Shown here piece by piece: positions 8,780 to 16,959 of a stretch of DNA of 64,000 nt. Below the pieces are notes generated by a model. The model did not search any database. It was not told the DNA's origin and worked only from the letters and a program-made list of their open reading frames with translations. The translations under genes and the position numbers were made by a program. Origin of the DNA: Treponema sp. (GTDB taxonomy: Bacteria > Spirochaetota > Spirochaetia > Treponematales > Treponemataceae). The DNA lies in NCBI GenBank assembly GCA_016286365.1, contig JAEESN010000014.1, positions 1 to 64,000 on the forward strand, in the 5' to 3' direction. Position 1 is the stretch's first letter. Each line of letters begins with the position of its first letter.

Positions 8780-9889
8780 ATGAGTCTGATAATTGCCGAA
8801 ATCGGGACTTCGCACGAAGGTTCAATCGAAAAAGCAAAGGAACTCGTAGATACTGCTGCTTCTTCCGGGGCAGATTGTATTAAATTCCAGTGGGTTTATG
8901 CAGACGAAATTCTCCACCCAGATACTGGAATTGTAAAGCTTCCTACAGGAAACATCAGACTTTACGACCGTTTTAAACAGCTTGAATGTAAAGCTGACTT
9001 TTATAAAAAAATGTCTGATTACGTTCATTCAAAAAAATGTAAATTCTGCTGCTCACCATTCGGTTTAAAAAGCTTAAAGGAACTTCTTGCGCTTAAACCC
9101 GATTACGTAAAGATTGCTTCTCCGGAACTCAATCACTATAAGATGCTTGAATGTCTTAGAGATTACCGTGCAGCTCAGAAAGAAAAAGTTCCCGTAATTC
9201 TTTCGAGTGGAGTTTCTACCTTAAGCGATATAGAAAAAGCGCTTGATATATTAGGCACGGAAAATGTTTCTCTTTTACACTGCATAACAAGTTATCCGGC
9301 TGTAGAAGAAGAGTATAACCTTAAGCTCATAACGAACCTTAAAAATATATTCGGAGTTGAATGCGGAGTAAGTGATCACAGCCTGGACCCGATTCTTGTT
9401 CCATCTCTTTCGATTGCCGCAGGCGGAACAATTATCGAAAAGCACATAACCTTAAGCCGGAAGACAGAAGGCCTTGATGACCCTGTTGCTCTGGAAGGTG
9501 AACAGTTTGCAATGATGGTTCATGTAATTCATCAGAGCGAAGTAACTTTACGCCATTATGGAAAAGAGACAGGAATACAAAGAATTATAGATCAGCTTTC
9601 TGAACAGTTTGGAAAAGAAAAGGTATTAAAAGTTTTGGGAGACGGAATTAAAAGACTTGCTTCCGGAGAAAAAGAAAATTATGGCCGTACAAACAGAAGC
9701 CTTCACTTTATGCACGATATGAAAAAAGGCGAAAAGATAAAAAAAGGTGATGTTGAAATTTTACGAACGGAAAAGATTCTTACTCCGGGGATTTCTCCCG
9801 AATATTATGATCTGATTCAGGGGGCTGTTTTAGCTCAGGATGTAAAATCCGGCGCCGGAGTCAGACTGGAGAATTTCTTAGGAAAATAA
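8780..9889 (+). CDS. NeuB/SpsE-type sialic acid synthase family protein
   Basis: 369 residues. The TIM-barrel NeuB domain starts with IIAEIGTSHEGS and includes ADCIKFQWV, CSPFG and KIASPELNHYKMLE. The family condenses phosphoenolpyruvate with an N-acetylated hexose to give a nonulosonic acid. A C-terminal SAF/antifreeze-like segment (about 300-369, GRTNRSLHFMHDMKKGEKI) completes the usual architecture. The sugar substrate is unknown. No other nonulosonate genes are adjacent, so the pathway must be elsewhere or the function has diverged. Only 1 nt separates it from mutS2. Confidence 0.85.
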   Translation: MSLIIAEIGTSHEGSIEKAKELVDTAASSGADCIKFQWVYADEILHPDTGIVKLPTGNIRLYDRFKQLECKADFYKKMSDYVHSKKCKFCCSPFGLKSLKELLALKPDYVKIASPELNHYKMLECLRDYRAAQKEKVPVILSSGVSTLSDIEKALDILGTENVSLLHCITSYPAVEEEYNLKLITNLKNIFGVECGVSDHSLDPILVPSLSIAAGGTIIEKHITLSRKTEGLDDPVALEGEQFAMMVHVIHQSEVTLRHYGKETGIQRIIDQLSEQFGKEKVLKVLGDGIKRLASGEKENYGRTNRSLHFMHDMKKGEKIKKGDVEILRTEKILTPGISPEYYDLIQGAVLAQDVKSGAGVRLENFLGK

Positions 9890-9890
9890 T

Positions 9891-12413
9891 ATGGATTCAA
9901 AAACATTATCGGAAATAGACTTTTACCGGATTCGGGACGAGGTTGCGGCCTTTTGCATGTCCGAAGAAGGAAAAGATGATTTCTTACAAAGACAGCCTTT
10001 AACTAAATACGCAGAAATCGAACAGTTAAAGAATACAAGCCGCGAGTGGATGATTTATCTTTCGGCTTCTACCAAAAACGGAATTTCGGGATGGGGAACA
10101 GTAAAGCCTTTGTTTGCCGTAATAAGGACAAAAGGGGCTTCCCTTACGCTCGAAAATGTTCATTCACTCGGGCAGTTTATAAAAAGCATAAATAATTTTA
10201 AAAAATGCACAGAGATTCATAAGGTAAAGCTTTCGTTAAAATATCTTCCATCTCAGGCAGATTTACTTCCAGATTTGAGCGATGCAGAAAAAAAGATTTT
10301 CCGCGTAATCAGTCCGGACGGGCAGCTCAGAGATTTACCGGAAATTGTAGCCATAAGAAAACAGATGGCAAACCTCAATTCCAAAATCAAAACTATAATG
10401 CAGGGCTTTACTTCGGACCAGAAGCTTTCGGGCATACTCGAATCTACAGTTCCTGTATTAAGAAACGGGAGACAGGTTTTAGCGGTAAAAGCAAGCCAGC
10501 AGAACAGGATTCCCGGAATCATACACGAAGTTTCTCAGACTGCACAGACGGTTTACATCGAGCCCGAAGAAGCAGTTTTATGCAGTAACGAACTTATTCA
10601 AAAAGAATTTGAACTTGCAGCTGCAATCAAAAAAATCCTTCTGGAATTAACACAGAGTCTTGAGCCTTCAATCCCAGATTTTAAAAAGGCTCTGCCGGTA
10701 ATGATTTTTTTAGACCAGACACTGGCAGCCGCAAGATGGGGGGCACAGAATAACTGCATTTTTATAGAAACTGCTCAGAATGAAGCGCCATTACTTCTTG
10801 GAGCAAGGCATCCTCTTTTAAAAGAAAAAGCAGTCCCGATCGACATCCGTTTTATGGAGCAGAAGAGGGTATTGATTATTACAGGACCGAATACCGGAGG
10901 AAAGACCGTCAGTTTAAAAACTTTTGCTCTTTTTTCTGTTATGAATCAGGCGGGATTACCGGTTCCTGCATCAGAAGGTTCAAGGCTTCCTGTTTTTACA
11001 GACGTATTTGCAGATATTGGTGATGATCAGTCTTTAGACCAGAATCTTTCTACATTCAGCGGTCACATGAAAAACATTGCAGAAGCCGTTCAGAAAGCTG
11101 GACCAAAAACACTTGTTTTACTTGACGAACTTGGTAGCGGAACAGATCCACAGGAAGGAACTGCGATTGCGATGTCCGTGCTCGACGACCTTATTAAAAA
11201 GAAGGCCTTTGTTCTTGTTACAACCCACATGGGAGTTTTAAAGAACTACGGATATACAAACGAGTTTTGTGTAAACGCTTCTGTAGAATTTAATCAGGAT
11301 ACGCTTTCTCCTTCTTACAGGCTTTTAATGGGAATCCCCGGCGAAAGTCATGCGCTTGATATTGCAGAAAAAAACGGGCTTCCACAGAATATCTGTAAAG
11401 CGGCAAGAAATTATATTGCAACAGAGCAGGCCGATGTTTCTGCTTTAATCCGCGGGTTAAACAGAAAGCACGTGGAATTGAATAAGATTCAGAAAGAAGC
11501 AGAGCAGAAGGAAAAAGATTATAAAGATAAGTTTGAAAGATTAAAGGTTAAGGAACTTGAATTAAGGCGCAAAGAAAACGATTTGAAAAAAGGAAAGCAG
11601 CAGGAATTAAATGATTTTCTTATTCATTCACGCCGTCAGCTCGAAAACCTTGTTCGTACGCTTAAGGAAGGCGAAATCACACGTGAAAAAACGCTTGGTG
11701 TAAAAAAGTTTATTTCGGAACTCGAAGAGCGCACAGAATATCTTGAAAAAAAGACCGAAGCAGAAGATGAAAAACTGATTCGTGAAAAAGAAGAGTTTGA
11801 AAAAACTTTGAAAAAGCATCCTGCAAGTAACAAAAAGACCAAAAAGAAGATGAGTAACGCTGAGGCTCTTGCTTCTGCTACAACGAACGAAGAGTTTTAT
11901 AAATTCCAGAAGGCGCGGGGCGAAGCAGAAGAGGAAGAACTTGTTTTTGAAGAAGGGGCGTGGGTTATTTCTGCTTCTACACAGACAAAGGGTGTTCTTG
12001 TAAAGGAAGAAAAAAAGGGACTCTGGCTTGTTCAGTTTGGAAGCTTAAAGATGTCTGTAAAACAGAAAGATCTTGTTCTTATAAAACCCGAAAAGGAATA
12101 TAAACCTTCTATTTCGATTGACCTTGTAAATAGGGAAGAAGACGGGGTAGTGGACAAAAAAAGTCAGACACCGGTTTTTGAACTCCGTCTTTTAGGAATG
12201 CATGTGGATGAAGCAATCAGAACACTCGAAAAGCAGATTGATTTATGCCTTTTGAACAATTTTACCTCGTTCAGTGTAATCCACGGAAAAGGAGACGGAA
12301 TCTTACAGCAGGCTGTTCAGGATTATCTTTCGCACGTCCCTGCAGTAAAAGACTTTTCTTTCGCACCTCCTGAAGATGGCGGCACCGGTAAAACATACGT
12401 AAAATTGAATTAG
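9891..12413 (+). CDS. mutS2: MutS2 endonuclease/ribosome-rescue ATPase
   Basis: An 840-residue MutS2. The ATPase has Walker A (GPNTGGKT, about residues 334-341) and Walker B (VLLDELGSGTDP), with the TTHMGVLKNYGY switch. A long coiled-coil arm follows (about 520-655, KEAEQKEKDYKDKFERLK...). The C-terminal Smr domain (LRLLGMHVDEAIRTLEKQI ... VIHGKGDGILQQAV) has the LxxxGM and HGKG motifs. It lacks the mismatch-binding domain I of MutS, as the family always does. MutS2 proteins suppress recombination and, in Bacillus, act on collided ribosomes; which role applies here is unknown. Confidence 0.95.
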   Translation: MDSKTLSEIDFYRIRDEVAAFCMSEEGKDDFLQRQPLTKYAEIEQLKNTSREWMIYLSASTKNGISGWGTVKPLFAVIRTKGASLTLENVHSLGQFIKSINNFKKCTEIHKVKLSLKYLPSQADLLPDLSDAEKKIFRVISPDGQLRDLPEIVAIRKQMANLNSKIKTIMQGFTSDQKLSGILESTVPVLRNGRQVLAVKASQQNRIPGIIHEVSQTAQTVYIEPEEAVLCSNELIQKEFELAAAIKKILLELTQSLEPSIPDFKKALPVMIFLDQTLAAARWGAQNNCIFIETAQNEAPLLLGARHPLLKEKAVPIDIRFMEQKRVLIITGPNTGGKTVSLKTFALFSVMNQAGLPVPASEGSRLPVFTDVFADIGDDQSLDQNLSTFSGHMKNIAEAVQKAGPKTLVLLDELGSGTDPQEGTAIAMSVLDDLIKKKAFVLVTTHMGVLKNYGYTNEFCVNASVEFNQDTLSPSYRLLMGIPGESHALDIAEKNGLPQNICKAARNYIATEQADVSALIRGLNRKHVELNKIQKEAEQKEKDYKDKFERLKVKELELRRKENDLKKGKQQELNDFLIHSRRQLENLVRTLKEGEITREKTLGVKKFISELEERTEYLEKKTEAEDEKLIREKEEFEKTLKKHPASNKKTKKKMSNAEALASATTNEEFYKFQKARGEAEEEELVFEEGAWVISASTQTKGVLVKEEKKGLWLVQFGSLKMSVKQKDLVLIKPEKEYKPSISIDLVNREEDGVVDKKSQTPVFELRLLGMHVDEAIRTLEKQIDLCLLNNFTSFSVIHGKGDGILQQAVQDYLSHVPAVKDFSFAPPEDGGTGKTYVKLN

Positions 12414-12435
12414 CGGGATATATAGTAGGTGATTT

Positions 12436-12879
12436 ATGGATTTTAAAAAAGTAGAAGAAGTCAAGAATAAAATAGAAGAAGTCAAGAATAAAAGTTTCTG
12501 GAACAGCTTAAAGATGAAAATTGCGTTTATATTAGTTTTTGGGCTTCCGATAGTTTTATTTCTTGATACATTCTTTTCACGATTGAATAATGACAAACTT
12601 CAATACTCGGGTGAAATACTCGAACTGGCATCTTCAATAAATCCTGTTGTTACAAAAAATGCAGTTTTTCAGCAGAAGTCTTCTAAATATGCAGAAAAAC
12701 ATAAAATCGGAAGAACTAAAGGAATAATTTATTCCGATAGTTTTGTTTACCTCGAAGAAGATAATTCAACCGTAACCGTTCAATGGCATAAATATAATAA
12801 TGAAGATTTTTTGATTGATAAAATTTCTTTTGATTATAAAAATAAGGAAAAAAATAAACGTTCTCGTTCCTTTAATTAA
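12436..12879 (+). CDS. small membrane protein, unknown
   Basis: 147 residues: a charged N-terminal region, one transmembrane helix (MKIAFILVFGLPIVLFLDTFF, about 33-52), then a polar domain of ~95 residues. The N-terminus carries a perfect-but-one 21-bp direct repeat (12451-12471 and 12472-12492) encoding EEVKNK twice, a recent slippage-type duplication. It lies 22 nt after mutS2 and before the tRNA genes. Function not recognised. Confidence 0.6.
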   Translation: MDFKKVEEVKNKIEEVKNKSFWNSLKMKIAFILVFGLPIVLFLDTFFSRLNNDKLQYSGEILELASSINPVVTKNAVFQQKSSKYAEKHKIGRTKGIIYSDSFVYLEEDNSTVTVQWHKYNNEDFLIDKISFDYKNKEKNKRSRSFN

Positions 12880-12909
12880 AAAATAAAACCCAAAATCCCT
12901 CTAACCCCC

Positions 12910-12938
12910 TTGACCAAGTAAGCGTAATTTAGTATATT
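12910..12938 (+). promoter_or_regulatory. tRNA operon promoter
   Basis: TTGACC (12910-12915), a 17-nt spacer and TATATT (12933-12938), ending 12 nt before the mature tRNA-Gln. This is close to the sigma-70 consensus and matches a stable-RNA promoter. Confidence 0.7.
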
Positions 12939-12950
12939 CAATTAAATTAT

Positions 12951-13021
12951 TCCCCGATTGTGTAATGGTAGCACTTCAGATTCTGGTTCTGACTGTGGGG
13001 GTTCGAATCCTCCTTGGGGAA
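12951..13021 (+). tRNA. tRNA-Gln (anticodon CTG)
   Basis: 71 nt folding into a full cloverleaf: acceptor TCCCCGA/TTGGGGA, D arm with GG in the loop, anticodon stem TCAGA/TCTGA around loop TTCTGGT (anticodon CTG), 4-nt variable loop, and T arm GGGGG-TTCGAAT-CCTCC. The discriminator base is A. No CCA is encoded. Confidence 0.93.
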
Positions 13022-13026
13022 CTTCA

Positions 13027-13063
13027 AGCTGAACTATCAAGTTCAGCTTTTTTATTTTTTTTT
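13027..13063 (+). terminator. rho-independent terminator after tRNA-Gln
   Basis: Perfect 9-bp stem AGCTGAACT (13027-13035) / AGTTCAGCT (13040-13048) with a 4-nt loop, followed by a T-rich tract to 13063. It sits directly between the two tRNA genes, so tRNA-Glu may be transcribed only by readthrough or its own weak promoter. Confidence 0.85.
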
Positions 13064-13136
13064 GGCCCCTTCGAATATCGGTTTAGTTCATCACCCTCTC
13101 AAGGTGGAGAGACGGGTTCGACTCCCGTAGGGGCTA
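13064..13136 (+). tRNA. tRNA-Glu (anticodon CTC)
   Basis: 73 nt with all four arms: acceptor GGCCCCT/AGGGGCT (first pair G-T), D stem GAAT/GTTC, anticodon stem TCACC/GGTGG around loop CTCTCAA (anticodon CTC), and T arm ACGGG-TTCGACT-CCCGT. The discriminator is A. The wobble closing pair is slightly unusual. A second, broken copy lies at 13223. Confidence 0.88.
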
Positions 13137-13156
13137 TCTTGAGACAGAAAGCATTG

Positions 13157-13182
13157 GCTCCCGCAAGGGAGCTGATTTATTT
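13157..13182 (+). terminator. possible terminator after tRNA-Glu
   Basis: Perfect 6-bp stem GCTCCC (13157-13162) / GGGAGC (13167-13172) closed by a stable GCAA tetraloop. The following TGATTTATTTT is only moderately T-rich, so this could be a processing hairpin instead. Confidence 0.5.
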
Positions 13183-13191
13183 TAACTTAAT

Positions 13192-13347
13192 ATGGGGCCG
13201 GAAAATGAAGATGCAATGTACAGGCCCCATCGAACATCGGTCTAGTGAGGGACCCTCTCAATTATCAAATAGCAAAATCGTTAAAAAAAATTGCGAAAAC
13301 TTGGAGCAATTTTTTAGATTTTAATATAAAAAATTAGAGAGACGGGT
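13192..13347 (+). pseudogene. tRNA-Glu pseudogene split by a palindromic insert
   Basis: 13223-13261 copies the 5' half of the adjacent tRNA-Glu, from the acceptor strand GGCCCCAT through the anticodon-loop sequence CCCTCTCAA. 13336-13347 (AGAGAGACGGGT) resumes with the variable loop and T stem. Between them lie 74 nt (13262-13335) containing a hairpin with a perfect 10-bp stem (13285-13294 / 13306-13315). An 8-bp complement of the acceptor (ATGGGGCC, 13192-13199) lies just upstream. It cannot form a cloverleaf and is presumably non-functional. Confidence 0.65.
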
Positions 13348-13445
13348 GGTTGTTTATATTTATAATAAAATTTTTTGTTTCCTATTGGATCCATCTTGAA
13401 AAAGAAACCAGCCTGATTCTACTTCATTTGTTGCAAATTTTAATA

Positions 13446-13474
13446 TTTACAAAATAATATAACTATGATAAAAT
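13446..13474 (+). promoter_or_regulatory. promoter of the lipoprotein cluster
   Basis: TTTACA (13446-13451), a 17-nt spacer and TAAAAT (13469-13474), leaving a ~110-nt untranslated leader before the ATG at 13592. The rest of the AT-rich stretch 13348-13591 holds no gene or further structure that I can see. Confidence 0.5.
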
Positions 13475-13591
13475 GCAATTAGTTCGAGAGGGAAAAAAGT
13501 AGTCTTTTCTATATTTGTTATCACCAAATTCTTTTATTTCTCGTCTAAAATGTTTTTATTTTCAAATTTTTTTTAAATAAGGAGAAAGAAA

Positions 13592-14989
13592 ATGAAAAAA
13601 GTAATAATTATATTTTACTTATCAATAACACTTTTGAATCTGTCTTGTTATTTTAAGGCAGAAGAAAATGTTCCTAGAACTGTCGAAATTCAATCTGTTC
13701 AAGATGAAGTTTCTTTACTAACAGAAACAAAAGAGTTGGATTTATTGAATAAATCTAGTGAAGAAATCGTTGATTGGAAATTAAGTCGTGAATTTGCAGA
13801 ATTTACATTAGTGGGATTAATGAGTGATAATTCCTTTCCACAAGATTCATCTATTTGGGATTATCCAATTGCTATATATGATGCAAAAGGGCAAATAAAG
13901 TATTATGAATATAGAATTATGTCTCAAGATAGGACCGTGGGGGCAATAACGTGTAATGCAAATGAAAAACAGGGACTACCAATAGCATATATTATTCATA
14001 CTGAAGGTTATGCGGATGAAATCGAAAAGTTATATAATAAAGGAAATTTTTCAAACAATAATCTTCCAAGAATTATAGATAATGGTTATCCAGAAGTACT
14101 AGTGGCAGCTTCAAAAATAAAAAGAAATGGTGAAATTGAGTTTGATAAAGTTTTTGATTTAATTAATGGAGATGAAATTAACAAAATTGAAGAACCTGTA
14201 GTTTTTGATGATTATATAAAAGAGAATCCAGATTTTTTTTCAGATGCTCAAATTAAAGAGATTAGACGTGTAATAAAAGAGTATGAAGAAGAAATAGCTG
14301 CTATTTGGTCTGAGGCAAAGAAAAATCAAGGTAATATTATAACGCGTGGATGGGGAGGTAATTCGGGTTCTTCACATATGGATGATAAAAAACAAAAAGT
14401 TATGACAGAGACAGAATTTAATAGTAAGTATTCTACACATCGCTATGGTAAGTCTTATTATACATGTGGTGGAAGTACAGCTGGTTATATATTAGATACA
14501 TTGGCATTAAAAGGGCTTGGAAATGTATCTGAAAAATGGCTCAAGATGTCTAATGCTTATAACTTGCCTTATTATGAACAATCTGAATGTATTATGCATT
14601 TAATAGATATAATGGAAATGGTTCCGTTTTATTTTAACCAGGATAATAAGGTTTTAAATCAAAAAGAAGTTGATTATCGATTGGTAGATGGATGGATTAC
14701 ATGGCCATGTAATATAGGAAATGCAATACGTATGTATTCTGATTATGATGTAAGTTATACTTGTGGTATTCCTAAAAAATCAATAGATAATGGAGTACCT
14801 GGAATAAGTTTAAGAGTAGGTATAGATTCTTTACATTATAGGAATGTAGTTGCTTATGAAACTCGTGGTTGGTGGATATTTAAATGGGATTATGAGTTAA
14901 TCAGAGATTTAAATAATATAGATGATGGAAATTGGGAAGCTTGGAATCCCCTTTATCATTGGATGTCTTGGAATGTAGTTCATAAATAA
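13592..14989 (+). CDS. exported lipoprotein, possible papain-like peptidase
   Basis: 465 residues with lipobox NLSC (Cys about residue 19) and AAGGAG 7 nt before the start. The C-terminal ~200 residues contain YYTCGGSTAGYILDTL, followed ~120 residues later by DSLHYRNVVAYE and a Trp-rich end. A Cys before a small-residue helix and a later His before a beta strand resemble C39/papain-like cysteine peptidases, but the assignment is a guess. The N-terminal half resembles no family I know. Base composition is much more AT-rich than the mutS2 side. First gene of a four-gene lipoprotein cluster. Confidence 0.6.
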   Translation: MKKVIIIFYLSITLLNLSCYFKAEENVPRTVEIQSVQDEVSLLTETKELDLLNKSSEEIVDWKLSREFAEFTLVGLMSDNSFPQDSSIWDYPIAIYDAKGQIKYYEYRIMSQDRTVGAITCNANEKQGLPIAYIIHTEGYADEIEKLYNKGNFSNNNLPRIIDNGYPEVLVAASKIKRNGEIEFDKVFDLINGDEINKIEEPVVFDDYIKENPDFFSDAQIKEIRRVIKEYEEEIAAIWSEAKKNQGNIITRGWGGNSGSSHMDDKKQKVMTETEFNSKYSTHRYGKSYYTCGGSTAGYILDTLALKGLGNVSEKWLKMSNAYNLPYYEQSECIMHLIDIMEMVPFYFNQDNKVLNQKEVDYRLVDGWITWPCNIGNAIRMYSDYDVSYTCGIPKKSIDNGVPGISLRVGIDSLHYRNVVAYETRGWWIFKWDYELIRDLNNIDDGNWEAWNPLYHWMSWNVVHK

Positions 14990-15002
14990 GTGAGGTTTCT
15001 TT

Positions 15003-15566
15003 ATGAAAAATAAGTTAATAGCCATATGTATAGTATTAATATCTTTATCTATATTGGGATGCCCCTTACCTTCACCAGGTTATGGGTATAAAAATATTGG
15101 AAATTATCCTGAATGGGTAACAGAATGTACAATTTCTGATGCTTTTTTACCAGATGATGATATTAAGACTTATTTTGATGTTTCAGAGGCTCCTGATTTT
15201 TCTGGGTATAATTCTACTTGCAATTTCCAGTTCTATAATTATTTTATGGATTTGTTTTTAGTTTTTTCTGAAGATGTTAAAAATTTGAATTTTTTATCTT
15301 TTGGTGGAACTCATAAACAAGATGATGGATTGATTATGATTACACAGACTGATGAAAATATTTTTGAGTATGATTGTAATTTTAAATCTGCTTTATCTCA
15401 AGAAGATTACAATATGGATATTGATGGATTTTATAAAATTAAACATGTTCGATTTGAAAGAGATAATAATCATAATGGATATAATTTATATCTTAAAGTA
15501 TTAAATAGACAGGTTAATCCAAATGAAATTAAAGAATTGGGACCATATCATTTTTCAAAGCAATAG
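15003..15566 (+). CDS. small lipoprotein, unknown
   Basis: 187 residues; signal peptide MKNKLIAICIVLISLSI with lipobox ILGC (Cys about 20) followed by PLPSPGYGY. The mature part is rich in Asp, Asn, Tyr and Phe and looks beta-rich, with no known motif. It starts 13 nt after the upstream gene (ribosome site GTGAGG) and its 3' end overlaps the next gene by 44 nt. Probably displayed with the other lipoproteins of this cluster. Confidence 0.65.
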   Translation: MKNKLIAICIVLISLSILGCPLPSPGYGYKNIGNYPEWVTECTISDAFLPDDDIKTYFDVSEAPDFSGYNSTCNFQFYNYFMDLFLVFSEDVKNLNFLSFGGTHKQDDGLIMITQTDENIFEYDCNFKSALSQEDYNMDIDGFYKIKHVRFERDNNHNGYNLYLKVLNRQVNPNEIKELGPYHFSKQ

Positions 15567-16959
15567 ATGGCATATATTATTAATAACTTTTCTAACAATA
15601 TTTTTAGTATCTTGTAATAATTCTATTAGAAAAGTTGATTTAACAATTATTTCTGAAGGTAATATTTTTTGGAATGAACATGTTAAGGTATCTGTTCATA
15701 ATGAGCAATTAGATTCTAGTAATTTAATATGGTATTTGAATGATAAAGAGGTTTTATGTTCATCATCAGACTTTTCATTTAATACTGGTATTGAAGAAAA
15801 GAGATATATTGTAAAAGTAAAATATAAAGATAATAAGAACTGTTATGAATCTAATAATTTATATATTTATAATACAAAACATTATGAATTATTGAAATCT
15901 TGTTATGATTTCATTGATAAATATCATGTTGAAACATCCATTTCGGTCAGTGTAAAAACTAAAAATGATATATTCTCTTTTTGCAATGGATATACATCTT
16001 TACAAAGTAAACTTAGTTGTACAGAGAATAATTCTTTTTTTTATTATAGTATAACAAAAACTTTTATTTCTGCTTTGATTTGTAACTTAATAGAAAAAGG
16101 TTTTATTTCTTTTGAAACGAAAATATCTGATATTTTTGATAAAACTATGTTTAATGGTGAAACTATTAATGTGAATTCTACAATATGGCAATTATTATGT
16201 CATCGTAGTGGGATTGGAGAATATACCTCAAATTATAAAATTTTTTTAAATAATCCCTTTGTTTCAGAAGAGTGGAATCCTTTAAGAATTTTAGATTTTG
16301 TTGAAATATCTTCACTAAATGAAAATGCTTATGTATATTCAACGGCTAATTATGTTATTCTTGGTATGATTGCAGAAAAAGTAACTAATAAAAAATTAAA
16401 TGTACTATTAAAAGAACATTTTTTAGATGACTTATCTTTAAACACTGTTAAACTTTCTCCACAGGACACGATTAATTATTCATTATTGGCTCATCCTCAT
16501 GTTCTTCCGAATACAGAATTTAACACCAATAATATACAAACAACTATTGATATAACAAGTCTTTTTCAAGTACCTGTTATGGAACTTATAGGTATGTCTT
16601 CATGGGCCGGGGGAGGACTTGTGGGGACTTCTCGCGATGGGGCTGTATGGATTTATGAATTATTCAGTAAAGAAGGTACCGCAGTTTCTAATGATGTTAG
16701 ACAATTAATTTTAGAATCAACTGAAAATTCTTATAAAGGTTGTGAAGAATTATTAAGTTTCGGAATTTGTGGAAGAAGAATATTTTATGATGATGTTTTC
16801 TTTGTAGGAAGTTATGGGCGTTCAGTAGGAAGCAATAATTTAGCTTTTTATAATTATAATAAAGATGTAGGATTTTGTATTTTGACATCTAGTAATTCTG
16901 ATAAGAATGGAAATCCTGATGTTTATGAACTTTTATGTAGATTATATGATAAACTTTAA
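15523..16959 (+). CDS. lipoprotein serine hydrolase, class C beta-lactamase/PBP family
   Basis: 478 residues. After a long n-region the hydrophobic segment WHILLITFLTIFLVSC forms a lipoprotein signal. A ~80-residue beta domain precedes the hydrolase domain, which has the nucleophile motif S-I-T-K (in YYSITKTF), the Y-S-T-A-N-Y motif in place of YxN, and WAGGGLVGTSRDG near the end. The family includes esterases, D-aminopeptidases and beta-lactamases; the substrate is unknown. The start at 15523 lies inside the upstream gene and no better in-frame ATG precedes the signal peptide, so translation is probably coupled. Confidence 0.78.
   Translation: MKLKNWDHIIFQSNRWHILLITFLTIFLVSCNNSIRKVDLTIISEGNIFWNEHVKVSVHNEQLDSSNLIWYLNDKEVLCSSSDFSFNTGIEEKRYIVKVKYKDNKNCYESNNLYIYNTKHYELLKSCYDFIDKYHVETSISVSVKTKNDIFSFCNGYTSLQSKLSCTENNSFFYYSITKTFISALICNLIEKGFISFETKISDIFDKTMFNGETINVNSTIWQLLCHRSGIGEYTSNYKIFLNNPFVSEEWNPLRILDFVEISSLNENAYVYSTANYVILGMIAEKVTNKKLNVLLKEHFLDDLSLNTVKLSPQDTINYSLLAHPHVLPNTEFNTNNIQTTIDITSLFQVPVMELIGMSSWAGGGLVGTSRDGAVWIYELFSKEGTAVSNDVRQLILESTENSYKGCEELLSFGICGRRIFYDDVFFVGSYGRSVGSNNLAFYNYNKDVGFCILTSSNSDKNGNPDVYELLCRLYDKL

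Noticed and set aside
12951-13136. Intact tRNA genes beyond Gln and Glu
   Set aside because: The only other tRNA-like sequences (13223, 51763, 51965) lack essential arms.
12965-13324. A 119-codon open frame across the tRNA genes
   Set aside because: It runs through tRNA-Gln, the terminator and tRNA-Glu; composition is not coding.
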